From: Botrytis cinerea B05.10
Taxonomy: Eukaryota; Ascomycota; Leotiomycetes; Helotiales; Sclerotiniaceae
DNA length: 64,000 nucleotides
NCBI RefSeq assembly: GCF_000143535.2
Contig: NC_037314.1
Coordinates: 558,001-622,000 of the forward strand
Reading direction: 5' to 3'
Part shown: piece by piece, positions 24,221 through 35,084 of the stretch
Layout: every line of letters begins with the position of its first letter
How positions within the stretch are numbered: the stretch's first letter is position 1
The notes under the pieces: model-generated
What the model saw: the letters and a program-made list of their open reading frames with translations, nothing else
Database searches by the model: none
What the model was told of the DNA's origin: nothing
Translations under genes and position numbers: made by a program

Positions 24221-25055
24221 ATGGATAAAGCAAGTAAATCAGTCCGCGATGGGCGCACCTATAAAGAGAGATCGCAACCTGAAGAGCGCAAGAAATGGGG
24301 ACTTCTCGAAAAGCATAAGGTATGAATTTTATCGAGTGTATGACTTGTAAAATACTGCAAGGTACTAATTTACTTCGTAGGATTACTCTGCCAGAGCGAA
24401 AGATTTCAACAAAAAGAAAGCAAAGCTTAAGGTGCTTAAGCAAAAAGTGCTCGAGAAGAATCCCGATGAGTTTTACTTTGGGATGGTGGGCAAAAAGGGC
24501 CCTGTGAAAACCGGCAAAAGATATACGGGAACTGTGAACGGCGATCGAGGCAATCAAGTTTTAAATCAGGATGCTGTGCGATTGTTCAAGACACAAGACC
24601 TGGGCTATGTACGGACGGAGAGAAATAAGGCATCGAAAGAGGTCGAACAATTAGAAAAGAGAGCCGTGGGTATCAAAGCACGTGGAAAGAAGGTTGTATT
24701 TGTGGAAGATGAGGAAGAACAGAGAGAAAAGGCGGGAGACGATGATTCAGACATGGATATGGATATGGATATGGATATGGATACGGATTTTGATTTTGAG
24801 GATGATAGATCCGATGACGGAAAGAAAGACGATGATACAAAGGAGGACATGGCAACCAAAAACCTACGAAAACTTCGGGAAAAGGAGGCGGATAGACTGG
24901 AAGTTAAGTTATCAATTGCACGCCAACGGCTAAAAGCCCTGACCGATGCAGAGGTGGCATTGGATTTACAGCGAGCAAAAATGGCCAAATCTTTAACGAT
25001 CGGCGGTGTCAACAAGAATGGAGTCAAGTTCAAGGCACGAGAAAGGAAGAGATAA
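24221..25055 (+). CDS. utp11: U3 snoRNP / small-subunit processome protein Utp11
   Basis: Nucleolar protein of the SSU processome needed for 18S rRNA maturation. Exons are 24221-24319 and 24381-25055 with a 61-nt intron (GTATGA donor, TACTAAT branch, GTAG acceptor), giving 257 aa. The N-terminus (GRTYKERSQPEERKKWGLLEKHKDYSARAKDFNKKK) and the KNPDEFYFGMVG segment are strong Utp11 signatures. An acidic loop at about residues 150-185 contains a DMDMDMDMDMD run made by an ATGGAT microsatellite (24753-24784), likely variable between strains. The C-terminus is helical and ends in a basic GVKFKARERKR nucleolar-type tail. It converges with the gene ending at 25278. Confidence 0.95.
24753..24784 (+). 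repeat. (ATGGAT)n coding microsatellite in utp11
   Basis: Five or so ATGGAT hexamers encode an alternating Asp-Met run in the acidic loop of Utp11. The unit length is a multiple of three, so expansion or contraction keeps the frame. Confidence 0.9.
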
Positions 25056-25277
25056 AAATTGTTTAATTGGGCCTCAGTCATGTCGAAGGCTGCATGCTGA
25101 AGCGATAATGGCCAAAGAGAATCATACTGGGTGCGATCCCTTCATCGACCTGCGATAATAATAAGATACCCCGGGGATAGCCCAAGGAAGGAAATTATGT
25201 TCATAACCGAGCCCAAATCATTACCGAGTCGTGATCAAATGCCAAAAACGCCATGTGTACCCTTTTGTCCAACGCTA

Positions 25278-26885
25278 TCATTTCTTCTTGGTCAAACATT
25301 TGCTGAGCCCTATTACAATAGCTGCTATTGCTTTCACTGTCATCTTCATGATCCAAGCAATGGCCTTCACCGTCATCCAGAGCAATCCACAAAACCCTGG
25401 CACCTTTTCTTTGTTTTTGTCCTTTTCCTTGGTTGGGACCATCTTGAAATTTGGACTCTTTTGACTTTCTATGTCCAGTTCCATCTGATCCCCTCGCAAG
25501 AAGGATTTCCTTTTTGATCTTGGTGTATCAGGTTGTACTGGTGCGGCCGGAGGTGCCTCAAACCTCTCAATATGCATCCTCTTTTCCTCATCCATTGCAG
25601 CCAGCATAATAGCGGCAATTGCTACATCCACGATATAAAACGCGTCTATTCTAGCCGCTACCCCTGTATCGATTTCTAGAAATCCTGTTCCGCTACCATC
25701 TCTCACCAAACGCACAAGGTTGTGTGGTAGTTCTGGATGCTCGAGCGTGTATTCGACTCTGGACCAGGCCGGCGATGAGTTTATCGATATGAGAAATGGA
25801 GTGTTGACTGCAGGATGCCTGAGATAAAATTTCTTTGCATCATCGTCCCACAATAATCGACCGCATTCGCGCTCGGCTGCTGCCAACACTAAAGCACTGT
25901 CTGCCACATTTGAACGTCCAGCCAAATCGACAGCCATACTTGAGGCTGCATGGGGGTAGAGAAGAGCTACGAGACCATCGTTTGGGGGCAATCGCCGCGA
26001 ATGTTCCTCAAGGGTTGTGATCAACACTTCCATTTGAGAATCGCCCTTTGGAAATACACCAGTTCTCGGGGATTGTGATTTTTTCGGTGGCTTGGCTGGG
26101 TTTTGTCTTGTCATCGTTACCTGGGCTGAAGTTGAAGTGGGATCAAGACGTAGTGTGTAAAAAGGCTGGGTAGCGGAGGAAAGAGTGTGTATAGGCTCTT
26201 CTACCGCACTGTTCATTTTCATGATGAACTTTTGACCTTCAGATGCTGATGCTTTCCATCCATTGCTCACTTTCCATAACTCTTTCAAATCGGCGGAGCT
26301 CGATGGTTCTGGCCATGTCTCGTCTTGGAGTCCTCGTCCAACCAATCCCGGAGATTGTGGGCCTAACGACATTGGACTGCCCATACCAGGGCTCACCTCG
26401 TTGATCCCTGGAGAGTATGGCTGTCTACTTATTGCGGTTTGTGGAATGTGCCGTGGACTTTGCTGTGTCGGATAGTACTGCTGGTATTCTAATGGGACTT
26501 CGGGGTTATACCTTGGAAAAATGGATCTCATTACTGGCTCTTCTCGGTGATGGTGCTGACTAGATTTGGATGAATTACTGTTGCTTCTCACAAGCGTAGG
26601 TGCTTCCGAAAAAGAAGTGTGAGACCTCGAACGGCCCGATGCCAGCACGGCTGGAGGGGGCACATTCATGGGTGATGCTCTGCTATCTTGTGGAGTTTGG
26701 CGACTACCAAATGGCGACTGGCGTCCATCGACGAACATGTCGAGTGATTGCGATCGATTGGCTGGATCAGGATCGGGCACGGATGTGGAAATATTGCGTT
26801 CATCGCTGTTACTTCTCCAAGGTTTCTTTTTTGATGGTGGAGGTGGAAATAGTTGTAGACCCATACTGACTGGTTTATCTGACAT
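25278..26885 (-). CDS. Unrecognised Pro/Ser-rich protein with hydrophobic C-terminal tail, about 535 aa
   Basis: Single-exon frame. I do not recognise it firmly. The start was set at MSDKPVSMGLQLFPPPPSKKK; an in-frame ATG at 26984 would add 33 residues. Residues 1-230 are low complexity, rich in Pro, Ser, Gln and Asn (LFPPPPSKKK, SNSNSSKSSQHHHR, SPGMGSPMSLGPQSPG) and likely disordered and phosphorylated. Residues about 230-480 look folded, with stretches such as LLWDDDAKKFYLRHPA and VEYTLEHPELPHNLVRLVRDGSGTGFLE. Near the end there is an intramolecular duplication of MTVKAIA, producing two adjoining hydrophobic helices before a final CLTKKK. The tail could be a membrane hairpin or an amphipathic anchor. 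It converges on utp11. Confidence 0.75.
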   Translation of the reverse strand: MSDKPVSMGLQLFPPPPSKKKPWRSNSDERNISTSVPDPDPANRSQSLDMFVDGRQSPFGSRQTPQDSRASPMNVPPPAVLASGRSRSHTSFSEAPTLVRSNSNSSKSSQHHHREEPVMRSIFPRYNPEVPLEYQQYYPTQQSPRHIPQTAISRQPYSPGINEVSPGMGSPMSLGPQSPGLVGRGLQDETWPEPSSSADLKELWKVSNGWKASASEGQKFIMKMNSAVEEPIHTLSSATQPFYTLRLDPTSTSAQVTMTRQNPAKPPKKSQSPRTGVFPKGDSQMEVLITTLEEHSRRLPPNDGLVALLYPHAASSMAVDLAGRSNVADSALVLAAAERECGRLLWDDDAKKFYLRHPAVNTPFLISINSSPAWSRVEYTLEHPELPHNLVRLVRDGSGTGFLEIDTGVAARIDAFYIVDVAIAAIMLAAMDEEKRMHIERFEAPPAAPVQPDTPRSKRKSFLRGDQMELDIESQKSPNFKMVPTKEKDKNKEKVPGFCGLLWMTVKAIAWIMKMTVKAIAAIVIGLSKCLTKKK

Positions 26886-28693
26886 GACGGGGAACAACTT
26901 CGCAATACTACAAATTCGAATTTTTATACAATTCACCAGGAGCACAAATGTTACAATCCATGAGAAAAGAGCACGATACTGCAACTATATACATCAACAA
27001 TCAATTTTCAACAACACCATAAATCCCCGATGTATGCAGCCCAAAATAATGATCCCAGAGACAATCACATTCTGCGGCCGTGCTCGTTATCTGGAAATAG
27101 ATTTCGGCTTGCCTTACCACTATAATTCGACGAATTCGATTCATCCGATTGTTTCGTACGCGGGGAAGAAACCTTGTTAGCGCCAACATGTACTGTGACA
27201 GCTACGATGATTGGCGGTGCAACATTGGTAGGCGCTTCCAGTAACCAACCAAAGCTCAGGAACCTCGACTTCCTCATATATCCCTTCACACGCAAAGTTT
27301 TCTAGTGGATCGGAATGTTTTTTTATTTAAGGATATTTATGGAAACGTGAGGGTTTTGCCTGTAACGTGATTACGAAGGTCGGTTGTAATCGTGCTATCT
27401 ACTAGTTTGGTTGGGGTTTGAAACATATCCATTGATTTATCCAATATTAATTCAATATTAATTCAACACCAATTCGATATTGCTCGCCGAATCGGAAATA
27501 TTGAATTTAACCATAAAACTTTCTATAATGGTCGACCAATTATCGCGGGGTTTAATGATCCTCCCGAGCTATCGTGCGGGAAAATCATGGTGCTTGAAGG
27601 TACTTTGACATCATCAGCCTTAAATGATCATCGGCGAGGCTGAGCTGAGGGGCACTTACAGGATTAGTGGTCAAGTATAAAGAGCTGCGCTTCCCTCCTC
27701 GGTCGTTTTGAAGGTTTGGCAGGTGTATTGGGCCAGGCGTGGATATCATCCTTAACAATCTCGACACCGCTGCACGTAACGTACAAGACAAGCACCAAGG
27801 TTCCTCTTCACGACACTTAACCCTCTATCTACATAGGTACCTATCAGTCCATCATAGATGCACACGGTCACTCTTGCGGTCGAGTCTGACAGCATTCGTG
27901 CCCCCCCACATTGAGTTATCGGTGACTCGTCTCGGCATCTATTAAACACGGGTCTCAGCGCTTGGAAATACACCGCGAAACAAGATTCGATACTTCTGGG
28001 CCGATAGTTTCGGATCTTATTGACGACTGTGAAACATCTCCTCACTGACAATAGCGAGTGTTTATAGCAACAGCTTGCAGGCCGTGTGTATTCAGCAGAT
28101 TGTTCTCTGGTGTGCAGTCGCACAATATTCCGAGTACACTCTTGCTGATCGCTCTGATTGCGTAGATGCACCTAGATTTGTCTGTTTTTTTACGCAGTTG
28201 CTCTTGCTTGCTTCGGATTTGTTCGCACTGCCGTCGGACAACGGCCGATTCTTGGTTCTAGCATTTGCCTGAAATATCAGATTCACTTGAGAGATAAGCA
28301 ATCCGAGATATTGAGTTTTGCTAAAATGTTCAAACCCACAGGTGGTGAAGTTCGGACTGCAGTGTGGATTGTTCGAAAAATCAATCCCCTCCATGGCAGG
28401 GCATATATCATTTGATATAATAAAATGATATGAGAAAATCATCCGCGAATAGATTAATTACTAGTGGCTCAGTTGTACGATGCACAGTCAGGAGCTACCA
28501 ATGGGTCCAATGGTTTGATTGCAGGAGATTCATAAGTCTATTCATAAAGAAGCAAGCTCTTCACATCATCTCCAACACGCCAGGTCTTTTAATTAATTCC
28601 CCCGATTAATTACTTCCCATGAAATCATCCCCCGCCTCCCTCCCTCACAAAGAAACACCGCAGCTACCACAACATGACCACTTACTCAGTCTA
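26886..28693. other. Intergenic 1.8 kb
   Basis: Contains the promoter of the 26885 gene and the 3' flank of the secreted-protein gene. At about 27440-27520 there is an A/T-rich tract with two close copies of CAATATTAATT and related ATATTG elements. Several frames of 60-140 codons overlap each other on both strands without domains or plausible splice partners. Confidence 0.5.
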
Positions 28694-29953
28694 TTAATAT
28701 GTGGCGCCATCGATAGTAAACCCAAAGCTGTGGCCGACTGTGTAATGATTTCCTTGAGCATCATATTGTCCAATCTCGTTCGCTCTGTCGGGTCCGTAAG
28801 GGACAGTAAAGTATGTGCAAGTGCTATGAAATCGGCAGGTCAGTGATTGTCAAATAAGGAAGTCATTTATAGTTAAAGGACAAGCGAGAAGGGTATAGAA
28901 GAGGAGAGTAGAATCTTACAATACACCGTTCTTTCCATTTTCGTACAAGATGTAAGATACGAAGAATGCGCAGCTAGGGTTACTCTTTGCACTGCAAGCA
29001 GCAGCGCAAACAGTCGGGTCGTATGGCTGAGTCTGAGGGAAAGCTTCCACTCCCACTGATTATTCATTAGTAAATTCTTGTTAGACTTAAGGTCTATAAC
29101 GATTGTCTGGTACTTACTATATGTTGTAGTATTTGCAGGGGCATTAACGGCGGCAGTTCCAAAGTTTTGCACTCCTCCATATCCTGGGATGGCTGGAGGC
29201 GCAACGGCATTGTATGAGTTTGAACCAGCAATCACAACATGGAAATCAGCTTGCCATTGGCCGCTGTTTGTAGCTGATGAAGCGTCCAACAAGCCACCGA
29301 AAAGAGAGCATTTTATAAGGGTTTGGGAGGGTGGGTTTGGACAGTCCTCTGTGTCTGGAACAACAGTTGGATCTCGCTCGAAGACTAGATTCATTAGTGT
29401 TGGTGCAGAACATTGGGAGGGCCAACTTACAAATATTGAAAGATGTGCAGCCCTGAATATTGTTGCATGCGTTGGCACAAATTGCAGGATCGTAAGAAGT
29501 GACTGAATCCGAGATGTATGTTAGATATGTAGCGGATTGAGCGGCTGCATCAACATTTTGGAACCCATCGACCAGAGCGTAGTCTGGGGGAGTTACGGCA
29601 TTCAGTGCTGCATCAGCGAGATTTTGATCTGCCTGAAATGCTGCAGCAGTATCCGGACTGTTGACACTAGGCCCGTTCCCCGCAGCCAAGACAGCGCAGG
29701 TATTAGAGCAAGAGCTACGCTTATGTCTACGATTGACAATAGCGACAGATGAAGTTGCGGCTGCAATAGCAGCACTTGCTACAGATGAGGGATTGTATGT
29801 GATACTTGCTGTGACCGTGTTACCGGCAGGGGCTCCTGTGACCGGAACGGTTGGCACAGCTTTATATGCTGAGATATCGAGACTTCGAGCTTTGAGGAAG
29901 GGAGTCGCCGTAGCTACTGCAAGAAGAGTGGAGAGAGTAATTGTTGATTTCAT
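28694..29953 (-). CDS. Secreted protein with two related cysteine modules, about 351 aa
   Basis: Not recognised by name. Exons are 29953-29431, 29384-29118, 29055-28920 and 28823-28694, joined by introns of 46, 62 and 96 nt with GTAAGT/GTAAGA donors; all phases agree. A signal peptide (MKSTITLSTLLAVATA) is followed by Pro/Val/Ala-rich sequence and a basic RRHKR site at which Kex2-type cleavage is possible. Two modules share the pattern YDPxxCAxAC...C: SYDPAICANACNNIQGCTSFNIFFERD and PYDPTVCAAACSAKSNPSCAFF. Each is followed by a later cysteine (KCSLFGG, TCTYFTVPYG). The spacing recalls PAN/Apple-type disulfide modules, an inference only. The protein ends FGFTIDGATY with no GPI or membrane segment. 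The start was chosen because it begins the signal peptide; an ATG ten codons upstream is also in frame. Confidence 0.8.
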
Positions 29954-31162
29954 TTTTGCGGTGTATGATTTTGTTCTGGGCAAGGATTGCAGAAAAGGTG
30001 TTATTTAGAAGAGGAAGAGTGAAGCTTTGTGCTGATCTGATTCTTTCTGTATGAATCTGTAGATTTGAGGTTCTTTATACTTTTTTTTAGAGGTACACGA
30101 TCACCTTCTTCTCTTTCAGAACTCATATTCCAGCTGAACGCCTTCATCTTTCCTACCATTTCCACAACATTATCTGGCCACTCAGAAATCCAAAAAGCGA
30201 TGCTATTCTCATCATTTCACCCCAACTTTGCTCTCAATCAAGGGTCATCGCTACGCCTCATGGAACCTAAGACTCCATAATCAGATGTTCGGGGATAAGC
30301 TGGGCAAAATTTGATACTATACCCACAGGTCAAGCGATGACTGGTCTTAACATAGGTCACAACCTGATCAATAATCTCACTTCCTTAGGGTGAGGTAACA
30401 ACAACTTTAACGCCACATCATTTAGGAAGACCTGAAAAGATGTGTGACACGATGGAGACCACATACGTGGTGGTTATGGATGTGCACTAAAAAACACTCA
30501 TGGCATGTTGTGTTGAAATGGGTCGTGGGTGCACGTTCATTCTATCCAATGTACGACGTGAAAATTCGAGGTCAATTTTTTGTTCATCGTGTGGCTATGT
30601 ATTTTCATTTAACATATTTAACAAAGTGGGCAGACAAACACTCAATAAAGGGATGTTCATCAAACCCCCTTTCTCATACTTCAATCCTACTTCAAAGAGC
30701 AAAGTGGGGTCTGTATTAAGTAGCCAAGTATTTCATTGCCGTGCTTTTCAATGAATGTAACATTCATGGGTAATGGTTGTAAGAACCATGGCGGTTCAAC
30801 ACTTTAGGGTGTGGGCGATAGTTAAGGCTGAACAATATTGAAATTCTTGCTAGTCTACTCCGTCAATAGTCGTGTTGTGTTGACAGGGCTAGACATTTCA
30901 ATCAAGGAACCTCCGATTTGACGAATTTTTAGCGTCACAGGGGCCCCATGCATACTGCGGGTCCTCAATACACCTTCTCGACCATCGCACACCCGATAAG
31001 GGCCCTTCCAAAGCTTGCAGAACGCTCTATTCTTTTCAGGAAACAGGTTGTGGTGATCGCTTGAAGCATTGGGCTATAATGTGAAATCTCCTCGAGCTTT
31101 GTTTAAGTTTTGATAGTGCAAGTTTTTACTTTAGCATCACTCGTTTCTTTACTACAGCTAAA
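29954..31162. other. Intergenic 1.2 kb between divergent genes
   Basis: Promoters of the secreted-protein gene (-) and the GH16 gene (+). No coding region or conspicuous repeat seen. Confidence 0.5.
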
Positions 31163-32575
31163 ATGCAGAAACTTACATCTAACGCCAACACTCCAAAGAG
31201 TACCCCTCAATCTGAGGAAAACAGTCGTGCACAGACTCCCGTTGGTACTTCGAATCCATTCGCAACGCCTCCATACTCAAGACCTGCCTCGACAATTGGG
31301 GCTCGATCTGGATTTCAGTATGCCGAAGTCCCTGGGACAGGATACTTTCGATCTCGTCGAGTTCGCAAAGCAGATGCTATACCTCTTCCAGTCAACAAAA
31401 AGGCAAAAAAAGAGGCCCTTTTATGGGTTTTTCCTCTCGGCGGCTTGATTCTTGGATTAGGTCTTACTGGTCTCATTATTTACTTGAAACTATCTGAGAT
31501 CACACACCACAAGTACTGTCCAGTTCTTTCAGAGGACTTTTCCTCTGGTACTTTAGATCCAAGTATTTGGACAAAAGAAGTTCAAGTAGGAGGTTTTGGG
31601 TCAGTTTCTTCCCTTACATACATGCATTCAGAGTCTGACAATCAAAACAGAAATGGACAATTTGAGCAAACCACAACAGATGCCGAGAATCTTTTCATTC
31701 AAGATGGGCAACTTTACATCAAGCCTACAATTCAAGATGCATCGTTGATCACCACCAACAATATCATCAATCTCACGGCCGATGGGACTTGCACAACCAC
31801 CTCCAATATACTTGTCAATTGTGTCACTTCTACAAACACAACCAACGGGACTATCGTGCAACCAGCCAAGTCCGCTCGCATCAATACCAAGCTTGGTGCC
31901 ACAATCAAGTACGGGAAGGTTGAGGTCAAAGCTAAGTTGCCGAAAGGAGACTGGCTCTGGCCAGCTATCTGGATGTTGCCAGTTGAGGATACCTATGGAT
32001 CCTGGCCACAGAGTGGTGAGATTGATATCATGGAATCTCGTGGCAACAACTACACGTACAGTCTTGGTGGCAACAATTTTGTATCAAGTTCTCTGCATTG
32101 GGGTCCGGATCTAGCCAGCGATGCATACAAAAAGACTACCAACGTGAGAGCTGCTTTGCACTCCCAGTTCGGTGACGATTTTCACATTTACGGCTTGGAG
32201 TGGACCGAGAAGTTCATCTTTGCGTATATTGATAACACGCTGCGCCAAGTCATGTATTGGCCGTTTTCCAGACCATTGTGGCCACAGGGAAATTTCCCAT
32301 TGAGCGATGCTAATGGAACAGCGATCGTGGATCCATGGTCACAAACGGGCCGAAAAAATACCCCGTTCGATCAAGAATTTTATCTTATCTTGAACGTTGC
32401 TGTTGGGGGGGAGAACGGCTGGTTCCTGGATGGAGCAGATGGAAAACCATGGGTTGATGGAAGCGCATCTGCAAAGCTCGATTTCTGGAAAGCTCGAAAC
32501 GAGTGGCTTCCTACATGGGAGAAGAGTGGACAAATGATTGTGGACCAAGTGAACATGTGGCAACAGTGTGATTAG
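31163..32575 (+). CDS. Membrane-anchored glycoside hydrolase family 16 enzyme
   Basis: Intronless, 470 aa. The topology is type II: a cytosolic Ser/Pro/Thr-rich N-terminus with a basic stop (NKKAKKEA), one transmembrane helix at about residues 86-108, then a luminal or extracellular catalytic domain. The GH16 signature GEIDIMES lies at 285-292, with nucleophile Glu286, Asp288 and acid/base Glu291 all present. Other family positions include GDWLWPAIWMLP just upstream and FHIYGLEWT downstream. Several N-glycosylation sequons (for example NNYTYS) are present. GH16 enzymes hydrolyse or transglycosylate beta-1,3 glucans; fungal anchored members remodel cell-wall glucan. A GT2 glycosyltransferase lies 2.5 kb downstream on the same strand. 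Confidence 0.93.
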   Translation: MQKLTSNANTPKSTPQSEENSRAQTPVGTSNPFATPPYSRPASTIGARSGFQYAEVPGTGYFRSRRVRKADAIPLPVNKKAKKEALLWVFPLGGLILGLGLTGLIIYLKLSEITHHKYCPVLSEDFSSGTLDPSIWTKEVQVGGFGSVSSLTYMHSESDNQNRNGQFEQTTTDAENLFIQDGQLYIKPTIQDASLITTNNIINLTADGTCTTTSNILVNCVTSTNTTNGTIVQPAKSARINTKLGATIKYGKVEVKAKLPKGDWLWPAIWMLPVEDTYGSWPQSGEIDIMESRGNNYTYSLGGNNFVSSSLHWGPDLASDAYKKTTNVRAALHSQFGDDFHIYGLEWTEKFIFAYIDNTLRQVMYWPFSRPLWPQGNFPLSDANGTAIVDPWSQTGRKNTPFDQEFYLILNVAVGGENGWFLDGADGKPWVDGSASAKLDFWKARNEWLPTWEKSGQMIVDQVNMWQQCD

Positions 32576-35084
32576 CTTTAGCTTAACAAGGACTGGGCAG
32601 GAATGAGTTACTGTAACGATCGGCGTAATTAGGATAGGAAATGGACCCTGGAGGATTTCTTTGGATATGATAAGTTTAATGGAATTTGAGTTATTATTAG
32701 ACAGACAAACAAAGCAACATACTGTAATTTTCAAGATATGGATTTTGATTTCGATTGACCTTGAGTTTCAATGCACATTCACCTACAAATGCTAAGCAAC
32801 AAGATCCACTATCAGCCTGCATCGGAATAAAACGTACACGGACGGGAGATTCCTTGCCAACAATACCTTACTGCTGGCTTTTGTTGCATTCGATATAGAT
32901 CAATTGGGGGCATGAAAGCCAAGTTTCATGAGATTGAACTGTTCATCAAATGTATAGTACTATAAGGGATATTGCATTCTTGATATTAATGGCGACATCT
33001 TCATGTACCACAACTTAGAGGAAGCGAAACATCCCAGAAAACGTCACATCAACTCGGCTGGGAAAGACGGCATTAGAGATTACCTGCTCTTCCGACCGTT
33101 AAAGTGTGGTATAAAGTGTGGTATATCATAGTAACACAGCAGAACAATTTCCGGAACGCTCTCCGTCTGGAGTGCCTGTCCCATTACAGCACCTCGACCT
33201 GCCTCGCACTTCCACTATGCGTACTTCTAACCACCAACAACATTCCGCTTTCGAAAGCTTACATCTAAACTACATCACCCAGGGACCACAACCTATATGG
33301 TCGATGGTACACAACAGGATAACGTTGTATGTCCTTATCATATCATCATAGATTGATCATTGTAGCACGGTCGTATCAACGTCGTTTTCATATGTTCAAT
33401 CATGCAATGTGCTTCGTTTAGGATTTGTTGGGATCTCATTGACACATCAATCACATGTTTATCTTCGAGGCAACAAAAAGCATCCCAGACGACATTACTT
33501 ACTTATCGTTCACGCATATGTACTATAGCACTATGCTTGTACTGCGCACCTCGAAAAATTCGGCATTTCAAATATCGAATTCCGATTTTCTTTTTGCGCC
33601 AGTTGAGATATGAGAATCCTGCATTTCGATACGACAGTCAGTCGACAGGGTTCTGTATGGCTGATAGTTAAGCCCTTGAAGAACATCACCACACATCCCG
33701 CGTTATGTGGGTCATATGTGGATCATCACAAACTGATTGGTGCAAGAGGCTGGGTAGAAAACTGTATGTTCGCCTCTTGATAACTGGCACATGAAGTCGT
33801 GTTCGTCCAGTTTTTGCAAAACATCGCTTGAAGTGGTTACCTAGACACGGCGTAGAAGAATCTTCTCATCTCCAGCTGAACTTTAGAACGGTGTTGTATC
33901 CAGATTTAGCCTTCTGGGTGGATATTGTAGTCCCATCTCTCTGGACGGATACAAGCGAGCAGGACGGGGCAGAATATGGCTGCCACGTTGGATTTACCTT
34001 TCTTCAATCTGGTTTCCAGTTTAGTGGTGCTAGGCGATAAGCTTCCTTATTTGGCATGAAATGGGGCCATTTTAAGCGTATCATTTCCTAAATCGATAAT
34101 TCTCCGACTGTCAGACGGATAAACCGCTGGTTTTGGAAGATAGAACCATTGGACATCGATAGCCCCGAAGTCAGAAATAAACGACGAACAATATCAGCTA
34201 GACGCGTCTACGACCCTACTAACTATTGAAATACCATTGGCCTGTCAAAAACCGCATTCAAGTGTTACAGTATGCATCGCGAGAGATTAGAAGTTCCTGA
34301 TGAATACGAGCGCATACTGATAAGCAACCCTGGATGATTTTGTTTACCCTTGTTGTCCAATTATAAAGTTCAATATTTTCATGCAGGCAGAAACCCCCTC
34401 ACCGTATGTACAACGACACCATATGCCAACAGGGCTTCAACTCAGCTTGTCTCCCTTGAGTCCCAACAGAAGCGATGCCTATGGTCTAAATTGTGCGAGT
34501 ATTGTTCTCCCTGTTGGTAGTTTGAGCTGCAGATATCCCCTGTCTGATCCGACCTAGATCATTATCAAGCGATAGATCTTCCCAAGGATAGTTTCAAGTA
34601 ATTGACAAAGCTCTGCTCGAAATACAGCATTCTTTCGGGCACTGGTCGGTCCGACGATTATGCATACTTCTGAGAGTTTGGCTGTGTTCAATGAATTAAA
34701 GTGGAAACTTCGTGGGATATCTTCCAGGATTCAGGGTGATCGGCGGAAAGCCGTCCAAAGTACCAGATTTTCTTTCGGGGGACATCGATTGGACTAGGGT
34801 TGAAATCCACGTTCGTGCTTTTCGCAACTTGCGCTCAGTTCTAGACGCTGTCATGTAGGTGGTGCTCCGATCAAACCCATGAAATTTTCCCGTCTGGCTG
34901 AAGGGTGGCTCTGTGTCTATCTTGAGCTGGCATGCGAAAATGGTAGGCTGTCGGTGTCGCCTTCTTATGAGCATCTATATTATGTGTTTGTGTCTTCGTC
35001 CATGTGTATATCCATTTCTCTTCTTTCATCGTCGTGCAAACCACTTTCGTTACTTGAGCTACCTTCTTTAAAGCTCTCTTAATC
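32576..35084. other. Intergenic 2.5 kb upstream of the GT2 gene
   Basis: Between tandem plus-strand genes. Frames here are short and unconvincing. The last 100 nt are C/T-rich and probably the GT2 leader. Confidence 0.5.

Noticed and set aside
27065..28442. Several overlapping frames of 60-140 codons between the Pro/Ser-rich and secreted-protein genes
   Set aside because: They overlap on both strands, lack domains and do not splice into a longer product.
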